The notes under the pieces were generated by a model. That model searched no databases. It was not told the origin of the DNA and saw nothing but the letters and a program-made list of their open reading frames with translations. Shown here piece after piece: positions 17,912 to 27,224 of a stretch of 64,000 nucleotides of DNA (within the stretch, counting starts at the first letter, position 1; each line of letters opens with the position of its first letter). Position numbers and translations under genes: made by a program. The DNA comes from GCA-2715645 sp042095375 (GTDB taxonomy: Bacteria > Bacteroidota > Bacteroidia > Cytophagales > MED-G16). The stretch spans positions 62,001-126,000 of the forward strand of contig JBELBJ010000001.1 in the NCBI GenBank assembly GCA_042095375.1. Reading direction: 5' to 3'.

Positions 17912-18943
17912 TTAATCGCGTAAAGATAGTTTTTGAAAATTATTTTTTTCTTGAATTTTAGATAAATATTCAGGGTTTTTTTCAATCCATGGTTTCTGAG
18001 ATTTCTTCCATTCTAAATATTCATATTCTTCTTGAACCACAACTGTATGTTTCATTGAAAAGTGAGCTCTACCACAAATTTTATTACATAAAATTTCATA
18101 ATTAAAATCAGGATTGCCTGTTTCTTCTCTAATTTCTTCAGTTGTTTTAGTTGGAACAAACCAAAATTGAGTAGGCATTCCAGGAACAGCATTCATTTGA
18201 GATCTCATATAAGGCATATACACACTATGTATAACATCTCTTGAACGAATTTTGAATAAAACGGGTTTTCCTTTAGGTACATGTATTTCTCTAGGCATAA
18301 AATCATCAAAGGAAGCAGAATCAGTAAAATCAACCCCGAGAATATTATCAACATCAATAAGTTTGAAATTGTATGAACCTAATTTATTATCTTCTCCAGG
18401 ATATCTTGATGCCCATGCAAACTGATATCCAACGACTTCAATTACTTCAGGATCTTCAGGTGGAGGACCTGTTATTTCACCCCAAACTATTAATCCCCAT
18501 CCAATTAAAACGGTAAGAACAATTGCGGGAATGATAGTCCAAATTAGTTCAAGTTTAAGATTTTCTGGATAAAATTGGGCTTTTCTTGATTCATTATATT
18601 TATACTTATATGCAAAATAAAACATAACAATTTGAGTAACAATAAATACAAATGCAGTTACTGCTGTTGTTACCCAAAATAGTCTTTCAGTAACATACCC
18701 GTGTTCAGAAGCAATTGGTAATACATAATTATCATATTCTGCAACAGAATACCAAACAAGACCTACAATTAGTGAGAGTAAAAATATAATCCCACCGATA
18801 GCATTTAAATTATTCAAACTGTCATTAAAGCTTGATGATTTTTTTTCTTTATCAGTAATTGCCAATAATTCAGAAGATCTAAATAATTGAAAAATTATTA
18901 GAAGGAAAAGAAACGCTGAAATAAATAAAATAATATTCATCAA
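17912..18943 (-). CDS. coxB: Cytochrome c oxidase subunit II
   Basis: Carries the CuA centre that accepts electrons from cytochrome c. The 343-residue protein has an N-terminal membrane segment, two further transmembrane helices (about 47-70 and 90-115, then LELIWTIIPAIVLTVLIGW about 130-150) and a periplasmic cupredoxin domain. The CuA ligands are present: an early His in RDVIHSVYMP, then CNKICGRAHFSM with Cys-x3-Cys-x3-His-x2-Met, and an acidic residue between the Cys pair replaced by Asn-Lys-Ile as in many bacterial forms. No cytochrome c domain is fused at the C terminus. It follows actF by 9 bp. Confidence 0.96.
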   Translation of the reverse strand: MMNIILFISAFLFLLIIFQLFRSSELLAITDKEKKSSSFNDSLNNLNAIGGIIFLLSLIVGLVWYSVAEYDNYVLPIASEHGYVTERLFWVTTAVTAFVFIVTQIVMFYFAYKYKYNESRKAQFYPENLKLELIWTIIPAIVLTVLIGWGLIVWGEITGPPPEDPEVIEVVGYQFAWASRYPGEDNKLGSYNFKLIDVDNILGVDFTDSASFDDFMPREIHVPKGKPVLFKIRSRDVIHSVYMPYMRSQMNAVPGMPTQFWFVPTKTTEEIREETGNPDFNYEILCNKICGRAHFSMKHTVVVQEEYEYLEWKKSQKPWIEKNPEYLSKIQEKNNFQKLSLRD

Positions 18944-18952
18944 ATTAAAAAT

Positions 18953-20215
18953 TTAAACATCATGATGCAAACTTTCCTCAAGCATTGGATGATTTTTTGC
19001 AACCAATCTTCGAGAACTTAAACTACGTAATACTACGAATAAAAATGAAGAAAGATACACAACTAATATTCCAATTTCCATAAAGCCAAATCCACCGTTC
19101 TCTTTTAAAACTCCAGGCGTTACCATTAAGTAAAAATCAATGAAATGACCAAATAAAATTATCGGACAAGCAATTTTTAAAAATCTTGTATGTCTTTTGC
19201 TAGCCCTTGTCATCAAAAACAAGAAAGGAAAGAAAAAGTTACAAATTAAATTGAGATAAAAGAAAGGAGCATAAATGCCACTTTTAACTCTTTCTACATA
19301 ATATATTGTTTCCTCGGGAATGTGTGCATAATAAATTAATAAGTATTGAGAAAACCATATATAAGTCCAAAAAACACTGAATGCAAAAACAAATTTTCCT
19401 AAATCATGAATAACACTATGATTAATAAAATCTAAATTTCCGTTTTCTTTTAATGCTATAACTATTAACGTTATAAATGCAAGAGAAGATACCCACCAAC
19501 TTGCAAAAACATACCAACCAATCATTGTACTAAACCAATGAGTATCAATAGATAAAATCCAATCCCAAGCAGCAACAGAACTTGTAACAGCATAAACTAC
19601 AACAAATACTGCTGAAATAGTAAACAATTTTCTCCAATGAGTTTCTCCTCCATTGACATCTTCTTTATCAGACTCTTTAACAATTATAATGTATAATAAA
19701 TACCATATAACAAAAAATAAAATCATTCTTGATAAATAAAAAGGCACATTCAAATATGCTTTTTTACCATCAATAATAGCATCATATCTGTAATCGTTAA
19801 CATCATATAAATATTCATGAGTCCAGTGAAAAATATCATGGTTAGCTATTCCAAAAACTAGAAGCATTAAAATAAAAGCATAAGGCATCCAACTTCCCAT
19901 AGCTATTGGTATTCTTATCAAACCTGCTGACCATCCAGCTTGAGCTACATATTGAATTGCAAGGAAAAATACCGCTGATACTGAAATACCGGTAAAATAT
20001 ACATTATTAATCCATAAGTTTGAAAAGAATCTTTGATACCAATGAAATTCATAGTGTGAACTTTCTGAAGCTAAATTAGAAACCTCTTCATGATGACTAT
20101 CTCCATTTATTATCATAAAAATACCAACAATTGTTAAAAGAATTCCTGAAGCAAATAAAATTAATAATTGCTTTTTAGTTTGTGATTTAAATATATAGTC
20201 TTTTCCTAAACTCAT
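18953..20215 (-). CDS. actF: Alternative complex III subunit ActF
   Basis: NrfD/PsrC-like membrane subunit (quinol:cytochrome c oxidoreductase quinone-binding subunit 2), 420 residues with about ten hydrophobic segments. Family features include the HEEVSN/HYEFHWYQRFFSNLWINN opening region, WHWTH-type elements (IFHWTHEYLYD), SSVAAWDWILSIDTHWFSTMIGWYVFASWW and WFSQYLLIYYAHIPEETIYY. It overlaps actE by 4 nt. Together with ActC it forms the quinol-oxidising membrane part of the complex. Confidence 0.94.
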   Translation of the reverse strand: MSLGKDYIFKSQTKKQLLILFASGILLTIVGIFMIINGDSHHEEVSNLASESSHYEFHWYQRFFSNLWINNVYFTGISVSAVFFLAIQYVAQAGWSAGLIRIPIAMGSWMPYAFILMLLVFGIANHDIFHWTHEYLYDVNDYRYDAIIDGKKAYLNVPFYLSRMILFFVIWYLLYIIIVKESDKEDVNGGETHWRKLFTISAVFVVVYAVTSSVAAWDWILSIDTHWFSTMIGWYVFASWWVSSLAFITLIVIALKENGNLDFINHSVIHDLGKFVFAFSVFWTYIWFSQYLLIYYAHIPEETIYYVERVKSGIYAPFFYLNLICNFFFPFLFLMTRASKRHTRFLKIACPIILFGHFIDFYLMVTPGVLKENGGFGFMEIGILVVYLSSFLFVVLRSLSSRRLVAKNHPMLEESLHHDV

Positions 20216-20814
20216 TGTTTTTGTAAAGTTTGAACATATTTAACAACCTTCCATCTGTCTTCAATTGATATTTGAGATCCATGAGCCCACATTCTACCTT
20301 TTCCATGGGTAATAGTGTGAAAAATATCACCTTCGGTTTTATCTTTAACAGCTCTTGAATTATAGGCAGTAACACCTTTATATACGACACCAACTAACCC
20401 ATCACCCATTCCTTTATCACCATGACAATGAATACAATATCTAGTATAAATAACCTTTCCTTCTATTAATACTTCTTCAGAATCTTCTAATGGGCTTTTT
20501 AACTCCGATGCTAAGTCAATACTATCTTTAGGAATTCTATATGGTAAATAATTACTTCTCCTTACTGTTCCTGGAACTGGCTCCCTCATTGTCATTTCAT
20601 TATTGTTATACGGATTGGAATTATAAAATTCACCATGATTATCATCAGGATTTGAATCCAGCCAACTTCCAATTTCTTTATCTTTAACTTGAGATAAAGG
20701 TTCATAGGGAACTGAATGATACATATTAGGAGCATATTCAACTCCAGGATAATCATCCTTAGCAGCACAAGCTGAAATAAATAAACCAATTAAAAATATT
20801 TTTATATTTTTCAT
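20212..20814 (-). CDS. actE: Alternative complex III mono-heme cytochrome c ActE
   Basis: A 200-residue periplasmic lipoprotein (signal MKNIKIFLIGLFISAC, lipobox Cys about residue 16) with one class I cytochrome c domain. The single heme site is CIHCHGDKGMGDG (about residues 132-144), and the Met in GRMWAHGSQI is the likely distal ligand. It passes electrons out of alternative complex III toward the oxidase. It is adjacent to actD without a gap and overlaps actF by 4 nt. Confidence 0.94.
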   Translation of the reverse strand: MKNIKIFLIGLFISACAAKDDYPGVEYAPNMYHSVPYEPLSQVKDKEIGSWLDSNPDDNHGEFYNSNPYNNNEMTMREPVPGTVRRSNYLPYRIPKDSIDLASELKSPLEDSEEVLIEGKVIYTRYCIHCHGDKGMGDGLVGVVYKGVTAYNSRAVKDKTEGDIFHTITHGKGRMWAHGSQISIEDRWKVVKYVQTLQKQ

Positions 20815-21345
20815 TTAATCCATTTGCTTTTCATTAACTTCTGATGCACCAGAAGCATTTAAAAGCTTTGTAATTTTAGTTTTATTTAATTTATTTTTTT
20901 CTAGTTCAATTGCAACAATGTGTTTATCATCAGTAGATCTAATATCAAACATTTTAGCTTTTCCCCAGGGCTTCAAATCACTTATTACTAAAAAAGTCCC
21001 AACCATTCCAAATGCAGATAATAACACAGTCATTTCAAAAGTTACAGGAATAAAAGTTGGAAAAGGTAAAAAATCTTTTCCTCCTATTATCATTGGCCAA
21101 TCAATTGTCATCATATAAATCATCATTGTAAGAGCTAAACATGTTCCTGTCATACCAAAAAGAAAAGCAGCTATTGATAATCTTGATCTATTGTATCCTA
21201 AAGCTTTTTCAATACCATGTACTGGAAAGGGAGAATATACCTCATGAATATTTACTCCTTCTTTTCTAACTTTAGTAATAGCTTTTAACAAAACATCCTC
21301 ATCTTCAAATACTCCTAAAACAAAATTTTTAATACTATCAGCCAT
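20815..21345 (-). CDS. actD: Alternative complex III subunit ActD (DUF3341)
   Basis: A 176-residue DUF3341 protein with a soluble N-terminal part that contains the family motif VYSPFPVHGIEKALG (about residues 36-50), followed by two transmembrane helices (about 60-82 and 103-125) and a C-terminal soluble part. ActD is a structural subunit of alternative complex III without cofactors. It abuts actC and actE directly. Confidence 0.93.
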   Translation of the reverse strand: MADSIKNFVLGVFEDEDVLLKAITKVRKEGVNIHEVYSPFPVHGIEKALGYNRSRLSIAAFLFGMTGTCLALTMMIYMMTIDWPMIIGGKDFLPFPTFIPVTFEMTVLLSAFGMVGTFLVISDLKPWGKAKMFDIRSTDDKHIVAIELEKNKLNKTKITKLLNASGASEVNEKQMD

Positions 21346-22725
21346 TTATTTGTTTTTTTTTGTTTCTCCTGTAGGTTTTAAAATACTTTTAACTTCAGCC
21401 ATATTAATTACAGGAAAATATTTTGAAAAAAGTAAGTAAGCTGTAAAGAAAAACCCAAATGAAAAAAGATACATTCCCACATCATAAATTGTCGGATAAA
21501 ACATTCCCCAACTTGAAGGAATATAATCTCTATGCAAAGAAGTAACAATTATGACAAATCTTTCAAACCACATACCAATATTTACTACAATAGAAATAAT
21601 AAATGTTGCAGCTATATTAGTTCTGATTTTTTTAAACCAAAAAAGTTGAGGTGATACAACATTACAAGCCATCATAGAAAAATATGCCCACCAATAAGGT
21701 CCGGTAACTCTATTATAGAAAGCATATTGTTCATATTCAACGCCAGAGTACCAAGCTATAAATAATTCTGTAATGTATGCAATACCAACAATAGAACCAG
21801 TTACTATAATAACTATATTCATCAATTCAAGATGTTTGATAGTAATGTAATCTTCTAAATTGTATACTTTTCTTGTAATAATTAATAGAGTAAGAACCAT
21901 TGCAAATCCAGAAAAAATAGCACCAGCAACAAAATAAGGGGGAAAAATTGTTGTATGCCATCCAGGAATAACTGAAGTAGCAAAATCCATTGAAACAATA
22001 GTATGAACAGATAAAACAAGAGGTGTTGCTAAACCAGCTAAAACCAAAGCAACAGTTTCATACCTTGACCAAGTTTTTGCAGCTCCATCCCAACCAAAAC
22101 TCAAGGCTCCATATATTGATGCTGAAATTGTTCTTCCAGCTTTTACTGCTCTATCTCTTATAGTCGCAAAGTCTGGAATCAACCCAATATACCAGAAGAC
22201 AAGAGAAACTGAAAAATAAGTGCTAATCGCAAAAACATCCCATAAAAGAGGACTGGCAAAATTTACCCATAAAGAACCGTACGTATTTGGAAGTGGCAAT
22301 GCCCAAAAAAACCCAAGCCATAATCTTCCCATATGAAGCAAGGGAAACATAGCAGCACAAATTACAGCAAATATTGTCATTGCTTCAGCAGCCCGGTTTA
22401 TAGACATCCTCCACCTTTGTCTAAATAAAAGTAAAATTGCTGAAATAAGTGTTCCAGCATGACCAATACCTACCCACCAAACAAAGTTTGTAATATCCCA
22501 TGCCCAACCTACAGTTTTATTTAAACCCCACATACCAATACCATCCCACAAAGTTCTATATACAGCATAACCACCAACTAAAAGCATCATTAGAGAAATA
22601 CCTAGAGCTATTAACCAAGATACACTTGGCTTGTCTTCAACCCTTCTAGATATATCATTTGAAACATCATGAAGAGTTTTACCTCCGGTAATTAATGGTG
22701 TTCTTATTTTAGATTCAACATGCAT
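21346..22725 (-). CDS. actC: Alternative complex III subunit ActC (NrfD-like)
   Basis: The larger NrfD/PsrC-like polytopic subunit, 459 residues with about ten membrane helices. Typical elements are WWVGIGHAGTLISAILLLFRQRWR (about residues 85-108), GRLWLGFFWALPLP, HTIVSMDFATSVIPGWHTTIFPPYFVAGAIFSG and the NIGMWFERFVIIVTSLHRDYIPSSWG block near the C terminus. It forms the quinol site beside the ActB iron-sulfur arm. It starts 4 bp after actB. Confidence 0.95.
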   Translation of the reverse strand: MHVESKIRTPLITGGKTLHDVSNDISRRVEDKPSVSWLIALGISLMMLLVGGYAVYRTLWDGIGMWGLNKTVGWAWDITNFVWWVGIGHAGTLISAILLLFRQRWRMSINRAAEAMTIFAVICAAMFPLLHMGRLWLGFFWALPLPNTYGSLWVNFASPLLWDVFAISTYFSVSLVFWYIGLIPDFATIRDRAVKAGRTISASIYGALSFGWDGAAKTWSRYETVALVLAGLATPLVLSVHTIVSMDFATSVIPGWHTTIFPPYFVAGAIFSGFAMVLTLLIITRKVYNLEDYITIKHLELMNIVIIVTGSIVGIAYITELFIAWYSGVEYEQYAFYNRVTGPYWWAYFSMMACNVVSPQLFWFKKIRTNIAATFIISIVVNIGMWFERFVIIVTSLHRDYIPSSWGMFYPTIYDVGMYLFSFGFFFTAYLLFSKYFPVINMAEVKSILKPTGETKKNK

Positions 22726-22729
22726 ATTT

Positions 22730-25700
22730 TTAACTTTCTTTTTTATTTCTAATTTTTCTCATATACCAAATGTTTGGACTTACTTTTATTTCATCTAGTA
22801 CATTGTAAGCTCTTTCTTCATTTACCTGCAATTTATTTTCTTCTTTCCTTTTAATTTTCAAATATTTTGAAATATTACTTTTTGAATCATTCATATCTCC
22901 AAATAATATAGCTTCTGAAGGACAGGAAGCAGCGCATGCAACATTAATTTCTCCATCTTTTGGCCTTCTATTTTCTTTTTTAGCTTTTAATTTTCCCTCT
23001 TGAATTCTTTGTACACACATTGAGCACTTTTCCATAACACCTCTTGATCTAACGGTTACATCAGGATTAAGAACCATCTTACCTAAATCATTATTCATAG
23101 AAGAATTCTTGTCAAATTGTTCATTGTCATGGTATTTAAACCAATTAAATCTTCTTACTTTATAAGGACAATTGTTTGCACAATATCTTGTTCCAATACA
23201 TCTATTGTAAGTCATTTGGTTCAGACCTTCAGTACTATGAGTTGTTGCTGCAACAGGACAAACAGTCTCACAAGGAGCATTATTACAGTGTTGACACATC
23301 ATTGGTTGAAAAGTAACATCTGGATTTTCTGAAGCTTTCTCTAAACCTTTTAAGTCATGAACATCCGCATCACTTGAATAATATCTATCTATTCTAATCC
23401 AAGCCATCTCTCTCCTATTTAAAACTTCATCCTTTCCAACGACCGGAACATTATTTTCTGCCTGACAAGCAATTGTACATGAACCGCAACCTGTACAAGC
23501 ATTAAGGTCAATAGCTAATCCCCAGTGATGATTATTATATTTATGACCTTTCCATAAAGAAACATCTTCGGGTTTTTTATATCCTTTACTTGTATAAATT
23601 TTCATTTGATATTGACCAGAATTAGGATCTTCTACGTACTTTTTTAGAGTAGTTTCTTGAATAACACTCTCTCTACCCATAATAGTATGATGTGTTTGAG
23701 TTTGAGCTATTCTATATTCTTCATTTGAATTTGATAATTGAATATTTTTAATAGTTAAATTTTGATAACCTTTTAAAAATTCAATCATTTCATATGCATC
23801 TTGTCCAACATTATTTCCAACAGCACCAGATTTTATACGTCCATAACCTAAAGCTAGACCAACTGTTCCCTCAGCTTGACCGGGCTGAACAATTGCAGGT
23901 ATTAAGTATTCTTTTCCAGAATCTAATTTGACTATAAGTTTCTGTGTTGTCATGTCTCCCACTTGAAGATTTAACTCTTTAGCTAATTTTGAATTTATTG
24001 ATAAATAATTATCCCAACATACTTTAGATATTGGATCTGGCATTTCTTGAAGCCATGGGTTATTTGCTTGAATACCATTCCCCACACTAGAGTTTAAATA
24101 TAGAACCAATTCATTTTCATTAGAAAGCGAATAGTTTTGGTCTATCCAAAAAGAAACGTTTTTTAATAAGCTAGATATTTTACTAGTTAAATTTTTTGAA
24201 TCTTTATCTTTAATCTCATAAAAACCATCATGTAAACATTGATCCCAAAAAATCTGAAAACTAGTATTTATTCCTTCACTTCTATATAATTTTTCCCAAT
24301 TACTTTTAATGAAATTAAAATAATCAGAATCATTTTCGGACCATTTTAGAAAACTTTCCTGGAATTGTCTAGTATTAAAAAGTTTTGAAATTGTTGGTTG
24401 AGAAAAACTAAAAAAACCATGAGTTGGTTCATAATCATTCCAAGATTCTAAGTAATGATTATCTGGAGCAATAACTTTTACTTGAGATGTTGTTTCATCC
24501 ATTCTATCAGAAGTAGAAATAGATAATTGAATATCATTAATCTTACTAGATATTTCTGATCCTAATGGGTGATCATAAACTGGATTACAATTTAGGAAAA
24601 TTACAGCACCAACTTTATCTGTATTTATATCTTTAATGAATTTATTAAATTCAAAGTCATTACCATTTCTTAAATTATATGCATTATCAAATGAAATTGT
24701 TGTATTATAATTATTTAAAATTTCATTTATAGAATTTATAACAATTTGAACATATTCATCATTAGATCCAGAAACTATAATTGAATTTCCAACATTATTA
24801 ATCAAATCCTCAGCTATCATACTAAGTTTATCATCAACTATTTCATTTTTAAATTGGATAGGAGTTTTTCCATATTTTTTAGCTAAAAGATTATATAAAC
24901 TTGTAATATAAAAAGCTTGTTCAGAACTTTTAATTGGAATTCTATAATCTGCATTTGATCCAGTCAAAGATAAATTTGATTCAAATGAATACAATCTTGA
25001 CATTGTTTTTTTATTAGTATTAACTTTTCTGGTTTTTGCAAATTGATTATTAAAAAGAGTGTGATTAATTGAACTACCTAAAAAATCATAATCAAAAGAA
25101 ACTATAACTTTTGCTTTAGAAAAATCATAGAAAGGAATTTTTCTGATTCCAAATGATTTACTATTTGCTTCAAGAGAACCGTGATAAGAAACTTGATCAT
25201 ATTGAACATGTTTAAAGTTAAATTTGTTCTTAAAACCATCTAATACTTTTTGAGATGAAGGACTAAAAGTAGAGTTTGAAATTATATAATTATTTTTACC
25301 CGATTTACTATTTACTTCTAAATTTTCTGATACATAATTATCAATATCTTTCCATTCAGCTTTTTTACCATTTAATATTGGATTTTGCAACCTTTCTTTA
25401 TCATATAATGATAATACAGAGGCCTCTACTTGTGATGATGTCCCTCCACCATTGACTTTTGAAAGCTTATTTCCTTCAATTTTAATTGGCCTACCTTCAC
25501 GAGTTTTAACAACTACACTACAATAGTCACTACCACTTACGAAAGATGAAGCATAATAATTGGCTATTGATGCATCAATATCAACTGGTTTATTAACATA
25601 TGGAATTGCTTTTTTAATGGGAGCTTCACAAGAAGCTAAAGTTGCTGCAGATAATCCAAATCCCATCATTTTAAGAAAGTCTCTCCTCGAGTTATTTGAA

Positions 25701-25813
25701 CTTCCATTAATTGGTAAATATTCAGGAAATTCATTATGAGCATTTTTGATAAATTCTTTATCATTTCTCAATTGCTCTATTCCTTTCCAATATGTTTTAT
25801 TTTCCTTTTTCAT
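22730..25813 (-). CDS. actB: Alternative complex III iron-sulfur subunit ActB
   Basis: A 1027-residue fusion of a molybdopterin-oxidoreductase-like domain (about 80-740) and a ferredoxin domain (about 760-1000). Near the N terminus a Tat-like signal is seen (NNSRRDFLKMMGFG about residues 41-54, followed by LASCE), as in other ActB proteins. The Mo-like part lacks an obvious cofactor-binding Cys/SeCys motif, consistent with a cofactor-free domain in this complex. The ferredoxin part shows CTGCGSCTIACQ, CQHCNNAPCETVC, CIGTRYCANNC and CSMC...CAASC, enough for three 4Fe-4S clusters and one 3Fe-4S cluster. It follows actA by 1 bp. Confidence 0.96.
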   Translation of the reverse strand: MKKENKTYWKGIEQLRNDKEFIKNAHNEFPEYLPINGSSNNSRRDFLKMMGFGLSAATLASCEAPIKKAIPYVNKPVDIDASIANYYASSFVSGSDYCSVVVKTREGRPIKIEGNKLSKVNGGGTSSQVEASVLSLYDKERLQNPILNGKKAEWKDIDNYVSENLEVNSKSGKNNYIISNSTFSPSSQKVLDGFKNKFNFKHVQYDQVSYHGSLEANSKSFGIRKIPFYDFSKAKVIVSFDYDFLGSSINHTLFNNQFAKTRKVNTNKKTMSRLYSFESNLSLTGSNADYRIPIKSSEQAFYITSLYNLLAKKYGKTPIQFKNEIVDDKLSMIAEDLINNVGNSIIVSGSNDEYVQIVINSINEILNNYNTTISFDNAYNLRNGNDFEFNKFIKDINTDKVGAVIFLNCNPVYDHPLGSEISSKINDIQLSISTSDRMDETTSQVKVIAPDNHYLESWNDYEPTHGFFSFSQPTISKLFNTRQFQESFLKWSENDSDYFNFIKSNWEKLYRSEGINTSFQIFWDQCLHDGFYEIKDKDSKNLTSKISSLLKNVSFWIDQNYSLSNENELVLYLNSSVGNGIQANNPWLQEMPDPISKVCWDNYLSINSKLAKELNLQVGDMTTQKLIVKLDSGKEYLIPAIVQPGQAEGTVGLALGYGRIKSGAVGNNVGQDAYEMIEFLKGYQNLTIKNIQLSNSNEEYRIAQTQTHHTIMGRESVIQETTLKKYVEDPNSGQYQMKIYTSKGYKKPEDVSLWKGHKYNNHHWGLAIDLNACTGCGSCTIACQAENNVPVVGKDEVLNRREMAWIRIDRYYSSDADVHDLKGLEKASENPDVTFQPMMCQHCNNAPCETVCPVAATTHSTEGLNQMTYNRCIGTRYCANNCPYKVRRFNWFKYHDNEQFDKNSSMNNDLGKMVLNPDVTVRSRGVMEKCSMCVQRIQEGKLKAKKENRRPKDGEINVACAASCPSEAILFGDMNDSKSNISKYLKIKRKEENKLQVNEERAYNVLDEIKVSPNIWYMRKIRNKKES

Positions 25814-25814
25814 A

Positions 25815-27095
25815 TTAATAGTGACATTTTGAACATTCTAAACCTCCAATATCTTGTACTTTTAATGGGTTCTTTGAATTTTTACCATGCAAAGCAACTA
25901 ACTTATCATAATATTCATTCCCTTTAGCGTTTACATTTGTTTCCCTGTGACAATTAATACACCAACCCATGGTTAATTCAGAATACTGATAAACAACATC
26001 CATTTCTTTAATTGGACCGTGACAAGTTTCACATTCAATACCACCAACTTTCACATGTTGAGCATGATTAAAATATGATAGATCAGGTAAATTATGAACT
26101 CTTACCCACTCAATTGGTTTATTTTCTTCGTAGGCAGTTAATATTTTTTGAATTTCTGGTTTATCCGTTTCAATAGCATTATGACAATTCATACATATAT
26201 TAACTGAAGGAATATTAGCAGATTTTGAAATATTAACTCCAGTATGACAATAATTACAATCAATTTCGTATTGACCAGCATGAATTTTATGAGAAAATGC
26301 TATTGGTTGAGCTGGTTGATAATTTTGTTGAATTCCAACAGTGTAAAGTCCATCTATACAAGATCTTACTAAAATGATTGTAAATACAAAAGTAGTTGCA
26401 CCAAGAATAAAATCACTTTTAAGGAATCTTTTATAATTAAATCTGTATTCAATAAACTCTTTATCAGAATCAGATAATTTTTTTCCACTTATCGTATCTT
26501 CCAATAAGATATATTTTTTTGATAGTTTATTAAATTGAATCAAAACAACTAAGGTGATTATTAACAACGTAATGATTAGAAAAGTAAGAATGTTAACAGT
26601 AGTATTTGAAACTGATGATTGTAAATCAGAAGAAATCCCTTGATCATTACTCTCAGCTGCTACAGCGACTTCAATGGGCTTTGCAGATTCAGATTTTATA
26701 TATTCTAGTATGGAATTTAATTCTCCATCATTAAAATCAAATGAGGTCATCAAAGTATTGTTATACTCTTTGTAAAGATTTACAGCATATTCATCACCAC
26801 TTTGAATTACCTTTTGAGAATTTCTAATAAAAGCATACAACCATTCCTCAGATTTTCTTTCATGAACATCTCTAAGGGCAGGGCCAATTACAACATCGTT
26901 AATCGCATGGCATACTGTACAATTTCCTTTAAAAATCGACTCGCCATTTTGAACAATAGAATTATCTACAGATTCAGTATCTTGGGCAAATAAAAAACTG
27001 GAGTTTAGATTTGAAAATGATAAAAAAATTGATAGAAAAAAAACCGAAATAAATTTCATTTTGGAAGCGATTCTAAAAGAAGAATTTTTAATCAT
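25815..27095 (-). CDS. actA: Alternative complex III multiheme cytochrome ActA
   Basis: A 426-residue periplasmic multiheme cytochrome, first gene of the respiratory operon. After a signal peptide (to about residue 38) there is a class I cytochrome c domain with CTVCH (about residue 58), a transmembrane helix (about 165-187), a second hydrophobic segment (about 228-246) and a pentaheme domain with CNYCH, CMNCH, CETCH, CINCH (Cys379) and CSKCH near the C terminus: six CxxCH sites in total. It relays electrons within alternative complex III. The DNA around the fifth heme site is nearly identical to a piece of the S9 peptidase gene at 62858-62882. A strong promoter lies about 50-80 bp upstream. 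Confidence 0.95.
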   Translation of the reverse strand: MIKNSSFRIASKMKFISVFFLSIFLSFSNLNSSFLFAQDTESVDNSIVQNGESIFKGNCTVCHAINDVVIGPALRDVHERKSEEWLYAFIRNSQKVIQSGDEYAVNLYKEYNNTLMTSFDFNDGELNSILEYIKSESAKPIEVAVAAESNDQGISSDLQSSVSNTTVNILTFLIITLLIITLVVLIQFNKLSKKYILLEDTISGKKLSDSDKEFIEYRFNYKRFLKSDFILGATTFVFTIILVRSCIDGLYTVGIQQNYQPAQPIAFSHKIHAGQYEIDCNYCHTGVNISKSANIPSVNICMNCHNAIETDKPEIQKILTAYEENKPIEWVRVHNLPDLSYFNHAQHVKVGGIECETCHGPIKEMDVVYQYSELTMGWCINCHRETNVNAKGNEYYDKLVALHGKNSKNPLKVQDIGGLECSKCHY

Positions 27096-27144
27096 TTAGT
27101 TATAACTAAATTAAGTTAAAAACATATAAAATTATAATTCACGA

Positions 27145-27174
27145 CAAATGTAATTATGGAGAAATTAACATCAA
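27145..27174 (-). promoter_or_regulatory. Promoter of the act-cox respiratory operon
   Basis: On the minus strand this reads TTG, 19 nt, TACATTTG, a full match to the Bacteroidota housekeeping promoter (-33 TTG, -7 TAnnTTTG). The predicted start lies about 7 nt further on, near 27138, giving a leader of roughly 40 nt before the actA ATG at 27095. Confidence 0.7.
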
Positions 27175-27195
27175 AAGAATATTGAATTATCTGGT

Positions 27196-27218
27196 TTATT
27201 TAGAATATTTCTAAATAA
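27196..27218. repeat. Perfect 9-bp inverted repeat between fadD and actA
   Basis: TTATTTAGA and TCTAAATAA flank a 5-nt loop, 6 bp beyond the stop of the acyl-CoA ligase gene. It has no GC-rich stem and no clear U tract, so it is a weak terminator candidate for fadD; it also lies upstream of, and in the opposite sense to, nothing but the actA promoter's far side. An operator role cannot be excluded. Confidence 0.35.
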
Positions 27219-27224
27219 TTAAAT

